The notes: generated by a model not told the origin, from the sequence alone. A DNA stretch of 44,062 nt from Anaerolineae bacterium (GCA_016931185.1 JAFGFI010000272.1:1-44062); one strand, 5' to 3'; positions 16,538 to 28,200 are shown, counted from the first letter of the stretch. Translations and numbers: made by a program.

Positions 16538-18994
16538 TTAACCCGAACTCTCAAGACGCTCAACTAAGAACACAACATGCGTCACCATATCCTTACCCCG
16601 CAACGAAATCGCCGAAGTTCCCCGCGTAGCCCGCGCTTGTTCTGGCGTAGAACGAGCCAGGACCGTCTTTGCCGCCCCAGCTTTCGTTACAAGAATACAA
16701 CGCCCTGAAACAATTACAACCCCCAAGCCAACCAGTCTTTCATTTCCCACCAACTTAGCAATCTGAACCCCTTTACCACCACGGCGCTGAGCAGAAAATT
16801 CTTCGATCAATGTTCGTTTAGCCATGCCTCGATCACTGACCGTCATCAAGCCTACTCGTGCTCTGGCATCTTCATAAACCACCGTAACGCCCGCCACCGC
16901 ATCTCCTGCCTCTAGACGAATTCCACTCATTCCACCGGCACGCGCTCCCGTAGGCCGAACTTCACTCACCGCAAACCGTATCCCCTGTCCCTTTGCCGTA
17001 CCCAGAATAACCTCATTTTCCTCAACAACCCAAGCCACACCTACCAGTTCATCTCCCTCGTCCAACCGGATGACCTGCGACAGTTCTCTTCCTACGGCCG
17101 GTAACTCCGCAGGTTCAATACGTTTGACCTGTCCCTGAGCTGTCGCCAGGAATATCGTAACCCCCTCCAGCGGGTCAGGCGGAATCGTTAGGGCAGCAAC
17201 AAGCGTATGGCCATTTTCTAAGTGCGTCAATGCTGACCATAATGCACTCTCATCATTCCAGGCCACACCCTCTGGCACCTGGTGAACCGGCAACGCGACC
17301 GCGCTGCCTTGCTTGGTAAAAAGATAGAGTGCATCACGAGTTGAAGTAGCAATGAGCGCTAGAGGAGAGGCCTCAGGCCGAGAAGAAGCCCGTGGCGGCG
17401 TCTTTCCTTCGTCAACGATACGGGCAACACGTCCTTCACAGCTTACAGAAACCCACACCGGTTCGTCCGGGGTGAGTGCATCGGCAACCACTTCTTTCCC
17501 CTTGATCTCAAAGATATGTGTGCGCCGGGCATCCACATAACGGGCCTTTAATGCTAACAAATCTTCCCGAATCGCCGCGCGCTGTTGCTGCGGCGATGCT
17601 AACAATGACTCCAACATTTTAATAGTAGCGCGTAATTCCTTGTACTCGTCTTTGAGCTTGCGCCGTTCCAGGCCAGCCAGACGGCGCAAGGGCATATCTA
17701 AAACCGCCTGGGCTTGTACCTCGGTCAAACTAAACTTCTTACACAAGTTTAAACGCGCCGTCTCTATAGTGCGCGAACGACGAATAGTATCAATCACCTC
17801 GTCCAAATGGTCCAAGGCCACTAACAATCCTTCGACGATGTGTGCACGATCACGTGCGCGCGCCAGTTCGTAATGAGAACGGCGGACTAACACCTCTAAG
17901 CGGTGCTCCAAAAATAAGTGTAATATGCGCCGCAGTGACAATCGCCGAGGTTCTCCATTTACAAGGGCCAGCAAAATAATGCTATATCGAGTCTCTAGCG
18001 TTGTATGTTTGTACAGATCGGCCAACACATGATCAGGATCGGCCCCTAGCACCAAGTCAATGACGATCCGCATTCCCTGACGGTCAGATTCGTCGCGTAA
18101 ATCGGCTATTCCCCCTAACTTATCTTCACGCACATATTTAGCGATGCTCTCAATCAACGAACCCTTGTTCACCTGATAAGGAATCTCTGTAATCACCAAA
18201 CGCTGTCTTCCCCGCGCAGATTCTTCTACGTGGGCGCGCGCGCGCACAGTAATACGTCCCCGGCCGGTTGCATACGCCTTTAACAGCGCGTCCTCACCTT
18301 CCGCCGTCTCTTTGCGATAAACCAAGCCCCCGGTGGGAAAATCCGGCCCTTGGATGAAATTCATCAGGGTCAAAACATCAATCTCTTCAATCTGCCCCCA
18401 ATTATCCAACATATATACCAGTGCATCTACAATCTCGCTCAGATTATGTGGTGGGACATTCGTGGACATCCCAACGGCGATCCCCGACGCGCCGTTTAGA
18501 AGTAGATTAGGCAAACGCGCAGGCAAAATAACCGGTTCTAGTAAACTGGCGTCAAAATTTTCAACCCAATCCACTGTATCCTTTTCTAAATCCGTCAACA
18601 ATTCCAATGAAAGCGGCGCCAGACGGGCTTCTGTATAGCGCATTGCAGCGGGGGAGTCGCCATCAACAGAACCAAAGTTCCCCTGTCCATCTACCAACAG
18701 AGAACGTAGTGAAAAATCTTGTGCCATTCGCGCCATTGCGTCATATACGGCCGTATCCCCATGGGGATGATACTTTCCCAAAACCTCACCCACGATCCGG
18801 GCAGACTTTTTGTACGGACTGTCTGGATGCAGCCGCATATCGTGCATTGCGTATAAAATACGTCTTTGCACGGGCTTAAGACCATCCCGTACATCAGGCA
18901 ACGCGCGGGAAACAATCACACTCATCGCATAATCAAGATACGCGCGCTGAACTTCAGAATTAATATCTACTTGTTTAACTAACCCAACTTCCAT
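16538..18994 (-). CDS. gyrA: DNA gyrase subunit A
   Basis: An 818-residue catalytic subunit of the type IIA topoisomerase that introduces negative supercoils with GyrB. The breakage-reunion domain starts [20 protein letters not shown]. The quinolone region is [20 protein letters not shown], and the catalytic Tyr120 lies in [10 protein letters not shown]. The C-terminal beta-pinwheel includes the GyrA box QRRGGKG, which marks gyrase and not topoisomerase IV. The residue equivalent to E. coli Ser83 is Thr81 here. AAGGAG precedes the ATG. gyrB is not nearby. The gene is divergent from the metallopeptidase gene across 163 bp and leads a unit with the cold-shock and glycosyltransferase genes. Confidence 0.95.
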   Translation of the reverse strand: MEVGLVKQVDINSEVQRAYLDYAMSVIVSRALPDVRDGLKPVQRRILYAMHDMRLHPDSPYKKSARIVGEVLGKYHPHGDTAVYDAMARMAQDFSLRSLLVDGQGNFGSVDGDSPAAMRYTEARLAPLSLELLTDLEKDTVDWVENFDASLLEPVILPARLPNLLLNGASGIAVGMSTNVPPHNLSEIVDALVYMLDNWGQIEEIDVLTLMNFIQGPDFPTGGLVYRKETAEGEDALLKAYATGRGRITVRARAHVEESARGRQRLVITEIPYQVNKGSLIESIAKYVREDKLGGIADLRDESDRQGMRIVIDLVLGADPDHVLADLYKHTTLETRYSIILLALVNGEPRRLSLRRILHLFLEHRLEVLVRRSHYELARARDRAHIVEGLLVALDHLDEVIDTIRRSRTIETARLNLCKKFSLTEVQAQAVLDMPLRRLAGLERRKLKDEYKELRATIKMLESLLASPQQQRAAIREDLLALKARYVDARRTHIFEIKGKEVVADALTPDEPVWVSVSCEGRVARIVDEGKTPPRASSRPEASPLALIATSTRDALYLFTKQGSAVALPVHQVPEGVAWNDESALWSALTHLENGHTLVAALTIPPDPLEGVTIFLATAQGQVKRIEPAELPAVGRELSQVIRLDEGDELVGVAWVVEENEVILGTAKGQGIRFAVSEVRPTGARAGGMSGIRLEAGDAVAGVTVVYEDARARVGLMTVSDRGMAKRTLIEEFSAQRRGGKGVQIAKLVGNERLVGLGVVIVSGRCILVTKAGAAKTVLARSTPEQARATRGTSAISLRGKDMVTHVVFLVERLESSG

Positions 18995-19122
18995 TCCCTC
19001 TCCTTAATTATAGAACATTCAGTCTAACTATAAGCTATGAAAGGCGTTTTAGCAAGCGCGAGTCAACGGAAAAAGGAGGTTAGGAAATCAGAGATAGTAA
19101 ACAGAGAGCAACTTTCCCTACT

Positions 19123-19150
19123 TTGACCTTTAACCTTTTCCGATTACACT
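19123..19150 (+). promoter_or_regulatory. Promoter of the metallopeptidase gene, leaderless
   Basis: TTGACC (19123-19128), a 16-bp spacer and TACACT (19145-19150) end seven bases before the ATG at 19158. The predicted mRNA starts at the start codon, and no Shine-Dalgarno is present. Confidence 0.55.
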
Positions 19151-19157
19151 GCGTACT

Positions 19158-20453
19158 ATGATGAAGAAATCACCGTGGTTCATACGAAATTGGGATACAA
19201 CAATTGGCATTGTTAGCATGCTATGCACACTATTGTTGATTTTACACTATGAGGCACCTCCTCCACAAGACCTGGATTTTAATTTACAAGCTTTGAGTAC
19301 TGATTGGGCTTTTAATTTTAGTACATGGGAGCTTAATGCTATAGTCCGCAAAATCGCATTAGGACTATTAGCCCCGCAACGTTTTATGGAGGAGAAACAG
19401 CGCGCAGACTTTGTGCTGAAGTATCTGGATGCAATCAACGAAGCCAAACGCTTAACACAGGAAATTGAACGTGCTTATACCGATCCTGAAATCGCAGATC
19501 CCGATACGACAACCCAGGAACAACAGGCGGCGCTCACGCGTCTACGTGATGCAATGGCGCGCCAAGGGCTTATTGCCGAGGCAATTCTAGGGGAACAAGT
19601 TAGCATCATTATGACACAAAATGGATTTGGCATTTTAGGACAGGTTTTTCCCCCGGTCAGCGGGGCCTTCACCCCACTTCCCTATATGCTTGTCATTTCC
19701 CCCAGGAATCATATTGAAAGTGTCTATCAACGCGCGCTGGTTACGGGATTGACCGCGGTCGAGCAAAGTAGTATAGAAGAAGCAATAGAATCTGCACTAC
19801 CTGATTACTCAGCCTATATTACCAGCATCGGTGGACTGGCTGCCTATCCTGCAATGTTATTGGAAAACAGTTCTATTGATTGGGTAGCGGACGTTATGTC
19901 CCACGAGTGGACACACCACAATTTGACTCCCTATCCGTTGAATCTCAACTACACGCGCTCGGCGGAGACACGCACGATTAACGAGACTACAGCATCGCTG
20001 ATGGGAGAATGGGCCGGACAAGAAATAATTATACAATTCTATACACCCTTACTTGGACGTAATAAATCACTGCCCGACATGCTTATCTTACCAGAACAAG
20101 AAGAACAAGCTGACGAACTCCATTTTGATTTTCAAAACGAAATGCATCATACACGTGTTATTGTCGATCAAATGTTAGCCGAAGGTAAGCTCGAAGAAGC
20201 AAAGTGGTATATGGAGCTGCAACGGCGTTACATCGTAGCGCAGGGGTATCGCATCCGCCGTCTCAACCAGGCCTACTTTGCCTTTCATGGTGCGTATGCC
20301 AGCACACCCGGCGCATCTGGCGAAGATCCTATTGGGCCAGCAGTGCGCCAACTCTGGGCGCGCAGTGCCACGCCAAAAGAATTTATCCGTGCTATCGCGC
20401 CGGTTACTACCCTGTTTGAACTAGAAAGCATACTGGAGTTAAGCAAATTTTAA
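19158..20453 (+). CDS. Putative membrane-anchored zinc metallopeptidase
   Basis: A 431-residue protein with one hydrophobic segment at about 14-30, so probably anchored with the bulk outside. Residues 249-254 are HEWTHH, matching HExxH. INETTAS follows 20-odd residues later, with Glu276 placed like the third zinc ligand of gluzincins (compare the NESFA pattern of predicted aminopeptidase PF10023, recalled and not aligned). The N-terminal region (75-145) is helical and charged. I do not recognise a named family. Substrate and partners are unknown. It lies between gyrA (divergent) and the mre operon (same strand, 90 bp away with its own promoter). Confidence 0.65.
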   Translation: MMKKSPWFIRNWDTTIGIVSMLCTLLLILHYEAPPPQDLDFNLQALSTDWAFNFSTWELNAIVRKIALGLLAPQRFMEEKQRADFVLKYLDAINEAKRLTQEIERAYTDPEIADPDTTTQEQQAALTRLRDAMARQGLIAEAILGEQVSIIMTQNGFGILGQVFPPVSGAFTPLPYMLVISPRNHIESVYQRALVTGLTAVEQSSIEEAIESALPDYSAYITSIGGLAAYPAMLLENSSIDWVADVMSHEWTHHNLTPYPLNLNYTRSAETRTINETTASLMGEWAGQEIIIQFYTPLLGRNKSLPDMLILPEQEEQADELHFDFQNEMHHTRVIVDQMLAEGKLEEAKWYMELQRRYIVAQGYRIRRLNQAYFAFHGAYASTPGASGEDPIGPAVRQLWARSATPKEFIRAIAPVTTLFELESILELSKF

Positions 20454-20472
20454 AAAACGAACTCAATACCCA

Positions 20473-20500
20473 TTGCTCCTTATTTCCCTTGTGGTATAAT
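20473..20500 (+). promoter_or_regulatory. mre operon promoter
   Basis: TTGCTC (20473-20478), a 16-bp spacer and an extended -10 TGGTATAAT (20492-20500) precede mreB. The leader is about 37 nt and carries AGAGGAAAG before the TTG start. Confidence 0.75.
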
Positions 20501-20543
20501 TTCACCGGTATGCGTAACTTAAATAAAAACTCAGAGGAAAGCT

Positions 20544-21623
20544 TTGCTTAATCCTATAAATGCACTGTTAGGGCTATTTTCCTTAGACATTGGTATTGAC
20601 TTAGGAACAGCGAATACCCTGGTCTATGTTCGTGGTAAAGGTATTATCAGCAATGAACCTTCATGGGTTGCTGTGGATAGTAATCGCCGCGATTATGTAC
20701 TTGCCGTAGGCGCCGAGGCCAAGGAAATGGTGGGAAAAACCCCACCCAATATTGTGGCTATCCGCCCATTACGTGACGGAGTTATTTCAGAATTTGATAT
20801 TACTGAGGCGATGTTGCGGCACTTCATCGAACAGGCTCACAAACAAATCTTTATGCCTTTCCCCCGGCCACGTGTTGTAGTCGGCGTCCCAAGTGGTGTA
20901 ACCGAAGTGGAAAAGCGCGCTGTACGTGATGCAACCCTAAAAGCTGGGGCGCGTGAAGCTTACCTGATTGAAGAACCTATGGCTGCCGCACTAGGAGCCG
21001 GATTACCAGTCACCGAGCCACAGGGAAGTATGATCGTGGATATCGGTGGTGGCACAACCGAAATTGCCGTTTTTGCTTTGAAGGGTATCGTAGTCAGCAA
21101 AAGCATCCGCATCGCAGGAGATGAGTTAGATGAGGATATCGTCCAATATGCCCGGCAGAAATACAATCTTGCCATTAGCGAGCGGATGGCCGAACGTATC
21201 AAGATTAACATCGGTTCTGCCTATCCACTGCCTGAAGAACGCACGATGGGGATGCGGGGGCGCAACCTGATCACCGGTCTACCCGAAGAAATCGAAATCA
21301 GTAGTATCGAAATTCGCGAAGCCTTAAGTCGTTCGGTCAACATCATTGTAGACCTGGTACGTGACACGCTGGATGAAACTCCACCAGAATTGATATCCGA
21401 CCTGATGGAGACCGGCATCTGTCTCGCGGGCGGCGGCGGGCAATTGAAAGGAATGGCAGAACGTATCAGTGAAGAAGCGCATATCCGCGCCTGGGTAGCA
21501 CAAGACGCACTCACATGCGTAGCACGTGGCGCAGGTATGGTATTAGAAAACTTTGAAGTTCTCAAGGCGACGCTCGCCAGTGACGATTACCGTTATCCAG
21601 GTGGTTCAGCCAGTTACTTCTAA
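20544..21623 (+). CDS. mreB: Rod shape-determining protein MreB
   Basis: A 359-residue actin homologue that forms membrane-associated filaments and positions wall synthesis. Nucleotide-binding motifs are intact: phosphate-1 DIGIDLGTANTLVYVRGKGI, phosphate-2 MIVDIGGGTTEIAVF, adenosine-site GICLAGGGGQLKGM. IEEPMAAALGAG is also typical. The start is TTG, set by the RBS AGAGGAAAG and by the family's usual N-terminus MLNPxxGLFSxDIGIDLG. It is the first gene of mreB-mreC-mreD-PBP2-DUF2723, which implies a rod or filament shape. A 92-bp gap to mreC holds no gene. Confidence 0.97.
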   Translation: MLNPINALLGLFSLDIGIDLGTANTLVYVRGKGIISNEPSWVAVDSNRRDYVLAVGAEAKEMVGKTPPNIVAIRPLRDGVISEFDITEAMLRHFIEQAHKQIFMPFPRPRVVVGVPSGVTEVEKRAVRDATLKAGAREAYLIEEPMAAALGAGLPVTEPQGSMIVDIGGGTTEIAVFALKGIVVSKSIRIAGDELDEDIVQYARQKYNLAISERMAERIKINIGSAYPLPEERTMGMRGRNLITGLPEEIEISSIEIREALSRSVNIIVDLVRDTLDETPPELISDLMETGICLAGGGGQLKGMAERISEEAHIRAWVAQDALTCVARGAGMVLENFEVLKATLASDDYRYPGGSASYF

Positions 21624-21715
21624 AGACACGGCGTTTCAATATCCTTCACACTTTGACAATGATGCTTTCGAGAAAAACCTACGTCCTTTGAACATGTATT
21701 TAGCGATAGATACCT

Positions 21716-22600
21716 ATGATCCGGCAAAGAATTCCCTGGCTACCCTTAATCCTGGTAGGGGTAAGCCTGTTGTTCTTAGTTTTAAGTGAGACAGGCGCAC
21801 TAAGTCCCCTGGAGCGTAGCCTAAGCTATATTGTGGGGCCGATAGAACGCACACTGGCTTCTATCTCAGATACTCTTGGCAATCTTACACAAACTTCCCG
21901 TGATATTCGCGACCTCCAACAACAAATAGAGGAGTTAGAACACGCGAATAATACACTCGTACAAGAAAATATCCGACTTTTAGAATATGAAGCCGAGAAC
22001 GCTCAACTTCGCCAACAACTCAACTTCGCGCGGGAAAACCCCACGCACAGCCTGCTTGGGGCAGATGTTATCGAACGGGGATGCGAGATTTATCCTTGTG
22101 CAAGTGTTATAGGAAATGATACGAATCCTTACTTACACTACCTTATCATTAACGCCGGTTCGCGTGATGAAGTAGCAGTCGGGATGCCGGTGGTCACAGG
22201 GGGATCGGTGATGGTAGGACGCATTGCGCAGGTCTCCCCAAATCTGGCCTATGTACAACTTCTCAATGATCCACAGATTCAGGTAGCAGCTATGCTCCAA
22301 CAGTCGCGCGTCACAGGGATGGTAGAAGGGACAGCCGATGGAGGACTCTTAATGACCGATATTTTGCCCGATGAACAAGTTAATGAAGGGGAAACTATCA
22401 TTACATCGGCAGCAGGGGGGCTGCTCCCACGAGGGTTAATTCTAGGACAAGTTGCGACGGTCAGCTATCAAGAATCAGAACTCTTCCAGCAAGCTGTCGT
22501 ACGTCCTGCTATTGATTTCCGTCGTCTGGAAACAGTTTTGATCATCACTAACTTTCCCACGCCCAATCTAGATGAATTTTTAGAGAATGAAGAAGAATGA
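21716..22600 (+). CDS. mreC: Rod shape-determining protein MreC
   Basis: A 294-residue bitopic membrane protein that links MreB to extracellular wall enzymes. A membrane helix lies at about 9-28 (LPLILVGVSLLFLVLSE). A coiled coil follows at about 60-105 (RDIRDLQQQIEELEHANNTL), then the MreC beta-barrel domain with INAGSRDEVAVGMPVVTG and ITSAAGGLLPRGLILGQV. Its stop overlaps the mreD start as ATGA. A short acidic tail (LDEFLENEEE) ends the protein. Confidence 0.95.
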   Translation: MIRQRIPWLPLILVGVSLLFLVLSETGALSPLERSLSYIVGPIERTLASISDTLGNLTQTSRDIRDLQQQIEELEHANNTLVQENIRLLEYEAENAQLRQQLNFARENPTHSLLGADVIERGCEIYPCASVIGNDTNPYLHYLIINAGSRDEVAVGMPVVTGGSVMVGRIAQVSPNLAYVQLLNDPQIQVAAMLQQSRVTGMVEGTADGGLLMTDILPDEQVNEGETIITSAAGGLLPRGLILGQVATVSYQESELFQQAVVRPAIDFRRLETVLIITNFPTPNLDEFLENEEE

Positions 22601-23100
22601 ATTTCTACATCGGCATCCCGATTCTATTGAGCGCAGCAGTAATCCAAAGTGTGTGGTTAGAAAACGTCCACATCCTGGGAGGGCGACCTGATCTCGTGCT
22701 ATTATTAGTCGTCACCTGGACCATCATCCGAGGCATAGATGATGGCGTTATCTGGGGCTTCATCGGTGGTTTATGCTGTGATTTACTCTCTGGAGGGCCA
22801 TTTGGCTTGTGGACCACAACCCTAACAACTATCAGCTTCTTCACCGGACAACCTTGGGTCTATGCCCTGGGGCCAACCCTTATCCGGTTGGCTCTAATGT
22901 CGGCGGTTGGTACGCTATTAGCTCATGGCACTATCCTGGGGTTGATGGCCGTTATGGGCTATTCAGTATCTGTGGGAAACGCATATCAAACGGTCGCTGG
23001 ACCGGCCGCTCTGCTTAATTTTTTACTCTCTCCTTTTGCCTTTCAGTTCCTGGTCTGGTTCCATAAACGAGCAGAAACAAGGGAAGGGAAAATAATATGA
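22597..23100 (+). CDS. mreD: Rod shape-determining protein MreD
   Basis: A 167-residue polytopic membrane protein with about five helices, of typical MreD length. GGRPDLVLLLVVTW and IWGFIGGLCCDLLSGGPFGL match the family pattern. It overlaps mreC and PBP2 by 4 bp on each side, so translation of the three is coupled. Confidence 0.9.
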   Translation: MNFYIGIPILLSAAVIQSVWLENVHILGGRPDLVLLLVVTWTIIRGIDDGVIWGFIGGLCCDLLSGGPFGLWTTTLTTISFFTGQPWVYALGPTLIRLALMSAVGTLLAHGTILGLMAVMGYSVSVGNAYQTVAGPAALLNFLLSPFAFQFLVWFHKRAETREGKII

Positions 23101-25283
23101 CGCGGGCGCAAACGTCACGGACGCGAACGTCACAAACGCAGCCGTCCGGACAGACGAAAACTTGGATCCGGGAATTCCCGGCGGATGATGAAATTTCACG
23201 CCCACCGTGGGTACAGCGCGAACCCCGCCTGGCACTGATAGTGTGGGGCATATTGGTCGTGCTGGGACTTTATCTCATCCGCCTTTGGCAACTACAATTT
23301 CTGGAGGGTGGCTCATGGCAACAACGCGCTAAACAACAGCAAACGCGACTGGTCACCATCTCTCCACCGCGAGGCGTCATCTATGACCGTACCGGCAAAA
23401 TCCTGGTGCGTAACATTCCGGCATACAACGTGACGATCACACCGGGTTACTTACCGGATGATGAAGAACGCGAGCGCGCCGTCCTCCAACGTCTATCACA
23501 ACTCATAGATGTTCCCTATAGCACTGCCCAGGGATCTGAAAAACAGGAATATCAACCCGAAATCGGCGCCATTGGTCGTTCTCAATTCCCACCTTATGGA
23601 GAACAACCACAAGATGGATTACTAGAAATGGTCAACGAAGTGCGCTGGCTGGAACCTTACGAGCCCATTATCGTCTCCCAAAACATTGAGCGTGAATTGG
23701 CACAGATTATTGGACAGGAAGGAGGGGTAACATTGCCGGGAGTAGATATTGAGATTATCCCTCGCCGCAGCTACGTATACGGAGCGCTAACCTCGCAGAT
23801 TCTCGGATTTTTAGGCGCCATTCCGCCAGAATCGGTAGAAGAATACGAGAACAAAGGCTATGTGCCCGATGTAGATCGCATCGGCTATGATGGAATAGAA
23901 TTTACGGCGGAGGATTTTCTACGCGGCACGCCGGGCCGACGGGTCGTCATCAAGGACGTGTTGGGACAAGAACTCAGCACCGAAAGTGAAACACTTCCCC
24001 ATCCTGGAGACAACGTCCATTTAACATTGGATGTTGAATTACAACAAGTTGCAGAGGATGCACTGCGCGCAGGCATGGAAGAAGCTAATTCGCGGCGCGG
24101 GGCATTGGTGATATTGGATCCACGCAACGGGGAAGTGCTATCACTTATTAGTCTCCCCACCTATGATAACAATATGTTCAGTAAACGGCTAGACCTGGAT
24201 GAATATCAGAAGCTCCTGGATGATCCCCACCATCCCTTCTACAATCACGCCATCGCCGATCAAATTCCGCCAGGTTCCACCTTCAAAGTGATTCCCGCTG
24301 CTGCCGGTTTACAAGAAGGCGTCATCAACCGTTATACTACCATCAATTGTCCAGGTCAGATACTACTCCCCAACAAGTTCGCGCCGGATGACCCCGAACT
24401 GGCCCAGTCTTTTTATTGCTGGATCAACCTCTCCACAGGTGGGGGCCACGGGCCACTCAATGTCGTCAACGCGCTGGCCCAATCCTGTGATATCTTCTTC
24501 TATGAAGTAGGTGGAGGATTTGAAGAAACCGAGTTTGATGGCTTGGGAGTAGAACGGTTAGCCAAGTACGCCCAGGATTTCGGGCTAGGAGCACGCTCCG
24601 GTATCGATCTACCGGCCGAACAGGCCGGTCTCGTGCCAGACGCAAAATGGAAGCGACAGGAAAAAGGAGAAACCTGGACCACGGGCAACACTTATAACCT
24701 GGCAATAGGTCAGGGAGATCTGTTAGTCACGCCACTACAAATGGCAAATGTTGTCGCTGTTGTCGCTAACGGGGGAACACTCTACCGACCACGCCTCATC
24801 CACCACATCACCGACGCAGAAGGGAATGTAATCCGTGAATTCGAACCGGAGATCATTTCGCGCCTACCCATTGATGCATCGGTATGGGCTATAGTCCAGG
24901 AAGGCATGCAACTGGCAGCGACAGATGAAGGGACGGCCCTCCTGGCACAACTCAAGGACTTGGGAATCAAGGTAGCCGGGAAAACAGGAACGGCGGAGTA
25001 TTGTGATATGATCGCCTTCAAAGCCGGGCGCTGTGATGTCGAAGAACACGAAACGCTCCCTACGCACGCTTGGTTTATCGCCTACGCGCCAGCAGAAGCT
25101 CCGGAAATTGCTATAGCCATTTGGATTTACGATGGAGGAGAAGGATCGGCTGTCGCTGCACCTGTCTCCCAAAAAGTGATGGATTTCTATTTCCGACGGG
25201 CATTAGGACTCCCGTTAATTGATGAAGAAACGCCTCCTGAGCAAGAAATGCAGTCGGAGACTCAGGTAGAAGAATCACCCTAA
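23097..25283 (+). CDS. mrdA: Penicillin-binding protein 2 (elongasome transpeptidase)
   Basis: A 728-residue class B PBP that cross-links peptidoglycan during elongation. A membrane anchor lies at about 44-62. The dimerisation domain starts ISPPRGVIYDRTGKILVRNI. The transpeptidase motifs are complete: SxxK Ser394-Lys397 (PPGSTFKVIP), SxD Ser463-Asp465 (AQSCDIFFYE) and KTG at 629-631 (GKTGTAEYC). The first 25 residues (MTRAQTSRTRTSQTQPSGQT) are low-complexity, encoded by ACG/CAAACG-rich DNA, and are probably dispensable. The gene is coupled to mreD by ATGA and followed after 4 bp by the DUF2723 gene. Confidence 0.95.
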   Translation: MTRAQTSRTRTSQTQPSGQTKTWIREFPADDEISRPPWVQREPRLALIVWGILVVLGLYLIRLWQLQFLEGGSWQQRAKQQQTRLVTISPPRGVIYDRTGKILVRNIPAYNVTITPGYLPDDEERERAVLQRLSQLIDVPYSTAQGSEKQEYQPEIGAIGRSQFPPYGEQPQDGLLEMVNEVRWLEPYEPIIVSQNIERELAQIIGQEGGVTLPGVDIEIIPRRSYVYGALTSQILGFLGAIPPESVEEYENKGYVPDVDRIGYDGIEFTAEDFLRGTPGRRVVIKDVLGQELSTESETLPHPGDNVHLTLDVELQQVAEDALRAGMEEANSRRGALVILDPRNGEVLSLISLPTYDNNMFSKRLDLDEYQKLLDDPHHPFYNHAIADQIPPGSTFKVIPAAAGLQEGVINRYTTINCPGQILLPNKFAPDDPELAQSFYCWINLSTGGGHGPLNVVNALAQSCDIFFYEVGGGFEETEFDGLGVERLAKYAQDFGLGARSGIDLPAEQAGLVPDAKWKRQEKGETWTTGNTYNLAIGQGDLLVTPLQMANVVAVVANGGTLYRPRLIHHITDAEGNVIREFEPEIISRLPIDASVWAIVQEGMQLAATDEGTALLAQLKDLGIKVAGKTGTAEYCDMIAFKAGRCDVEEHETLPTHAWFIAYAPAEAPEIAIAIWIYDGGEGSAVAAPVSQKVMDFYFRRALGLPLIDEETPPEQEMQSETQVEESP

Positions 25284-25287
25284 ATAT

Positions 25288-28200
25288 ATGCGTAAATGGC
25301 TACCCTGGTCGTTCAGTGCCTTATGTGGCGCAATCTGGGGACTTGGCGCATCCCGTGTGTTGGCGCTAGAACTACATAGTCCCTTCTTCTTCCAACCTTG
25401 GGGAACAGCGATAGGGGGGGCCTTGGGCATAGGTTTCGCGCTTCTTCTCGCGAGGTGGCTATACTACCGCCATCGCTTGTCCCCCTGGGATGTTTGGACA
25501 CGATTACTCCCGCTTGGTTTACCTCTCGTCGATCTTGTACAACGCACACCACAGCCCTGGCGCGGGCCGATAGTATTAGCTGCCAGCCTCGTACTCACCG
25601 GGATCAATATTATCGGGACGATGGGGCGTGGCATGGAGCTGATACTGGCAGTGGGCATCCCGTTCGCCATCTACCTGCCGGATCTTTCCCCTTATTTGGG
25701 GCGCGCAGATACATTCGAGTTCCAGGTCATTGCTTCACAACTCGGCATCGCCCATCCCAGCGGGTATCCCCTTTATACCTTGTTGGGCAAACTTTTTTCC
25801 CTACTACCATTTGGCAGCCCTGCCTGGCGCATCAATCTCTCCTCAGCCATCTTTGCTGCATTGGCTTCCGGCATGTTGTATTTAGCATTGATAGAAACGA
25901 ACCTGCGAATCTGCAAATCTGCAAATTGCAAATCACGCCTCTCACCTACCTCCTCACTCCCCCCAAAAAATCTCCTGTCGCTTTTTGCCGCCCTCACATT
26001 GGCCTTCTCACCCACTCTGTGGTCACGGGCGATAGAAGCTGAGGTGTACGCGCTTAATGCTTTCTTGATTGCCTCAGGAATTTGGTTGGCGGTGCGCTGG
26101 TCCACCGGACAGATGGATACAACACAGGCACTCCCTTGCTTTGGGCTACTGATTGGGCTTGCGCTTACTTCACATCTAACATTGGGAGCCTTGGGATTGT
26201 TAATACTCCCGTTGCTCTTTACGCTTCGCCCGCGTCCGAAATTCCGCACACTGCTCATTACTGCCGGGTTAGGAATAGCATGCCTGGCCCTCTATCTCTA
26301 CATTCCATTACGCTGGCCCGCCGTAACCGGGGGGGAACGGATGTCGTTCTCGCACTTCTTCCGGTTTATTACCAATGCCGACTCCGGTGGCGCACTCCGT
26401 CCATTAGCATTCATTAAGGATTTACCCCGTTGGGGGCTAGTTTTCCGTCTATTACGAGCGCAAGTGGGATGGATCGGATTAGGGATAGCGATGATAGGAC
26501 TGGGCTGGTTATTTTTGAAACGTTGGCCTCTTGCCATAGGCACACTATTCGCATTTAGTGCGTGGGTTTGGTTCAATCTAGGATTCTACGTCGCCGATCC
26601 CGACTATTCCGCCTTTCTCATCCCGGCCCACGTTATCCTAATATTTTGGTTAGGAACAGGGATGCAAGCAGGGATAAAATTGTTAGATGCATGGCACAAG
26701 GGAGCAGCGGCGCGAGGGAGCAGCGGCGCGGGGGAGCAGCTCTCCTCTTGCCCCCTAGATCTCCACTCTGGTATGTTTATTTTACAGCTTGCTGTTCCGC
26801 TACTTGCATTATTCCCGCTAAGCCGTCTATGGGTCACGGGACCAACGCTGGACACTATTTCTGTAGGACGCGCGGACGAAGCATGGGGGCGCTATGTCTT
26901 ACAGCTTCCTCTCGCACTTAATGCAGCAATCCTGGCAGATAGTGAAAAATTTCCTCCCTTGTATTACCTGCAACAGTTAGAAGGGATACGTCCCGACCTT
27001 GAATTGGTCATGCTCTTCAATGAAGCTCAATACCGGGAAGCCCTGGAAAGCCGGATTACAACCGGGCAAAAAGTCTATATGGCGCGTTATCTACCCGGGC
27101 TAGATGCTTTTGGGGTCAGTTCTGTAGGCCCATTGGTTGAAGTCGCCCCCATAGACACATTACCTGCAACCACTTTGTTAATACGCTTCAGTAATACGCT
27201 TACTGGCGATATCCTTGCCCTGGAGACCTTTCACCTGGAACAAGATCTACAAAACCGGCCCATGCACCATCTGACGCTCACGTGGTTGCCCCTCACTTCC
27301 ATTCAAACAGACTTAGAAATACGGCTCCGTCTCGTGGAGCCATCAACAGGCAACACCATCTGGGACAGCCAACCTGCACGCCCGGTCAACGGATATACTA
27401 CCACCCAGACATGGAAAGTGGATCCGGATGGAACCCGTCACCGTATCCACGATTATCATCCACTTGAATGGCCAGTATGGATCGCAGCAGGCACCTACCG
27501 GTTGGATGTCGCCGTATTCCCCAGATTTGCAGCGCAAGGGCTATCTGTGAACAGTGAAGATAACGTTTGGTTTCCACTTGATACCCTTACCGTGCCCGCG
27601 CAAAAAGCGACGCAACTCCCGACACGTTGCACACTGACCTTCAGCAATCACAATTGGATTATCGGCGCGGACTTCGCCCCTGAGACGTGGGCGGCTACCG
27701 AATTCAATGTCAATTTGGCTTGGGAATTCGTAGATATGCCTGAGCGAGAGGAAAAGTTACAATGGCGTTGGGTCCCCCTAGACCGAACAAAAGTTGTGGG
27801 GGACATATCTCAAAACACCCCTATCCTCTCCACCACAGCTACCTATACCCCAAATATATCTATATCCCATGTGTATCCTTATATGCTCACTACCCCAACA
27901 CAACCAGGGCAATATCAGTTGGAAGTAGGATGGAATACGGACCAAGGAGACTTTCTTCCAGCACGCTGCGCCTGGTTAGGGCAGCCGCGTAACTTCTGTC
28001 GCGTTGGTGAGATCTATGTGGGACCTTCTAACACAGGTATAGCCAACTTTGATAATCAGATTTTGCTGTTAGCGATGGAATTCAACGCTGAGGGTGTAGC
28101 CGCGCGCGGGCCGCTCTCCGTGAATCTTACGTGGCGCGGATTGCACCCCATAACGCACGATTATACTGTTTTTGTACAGGTCATCGGTCCAGAGGGCAAG

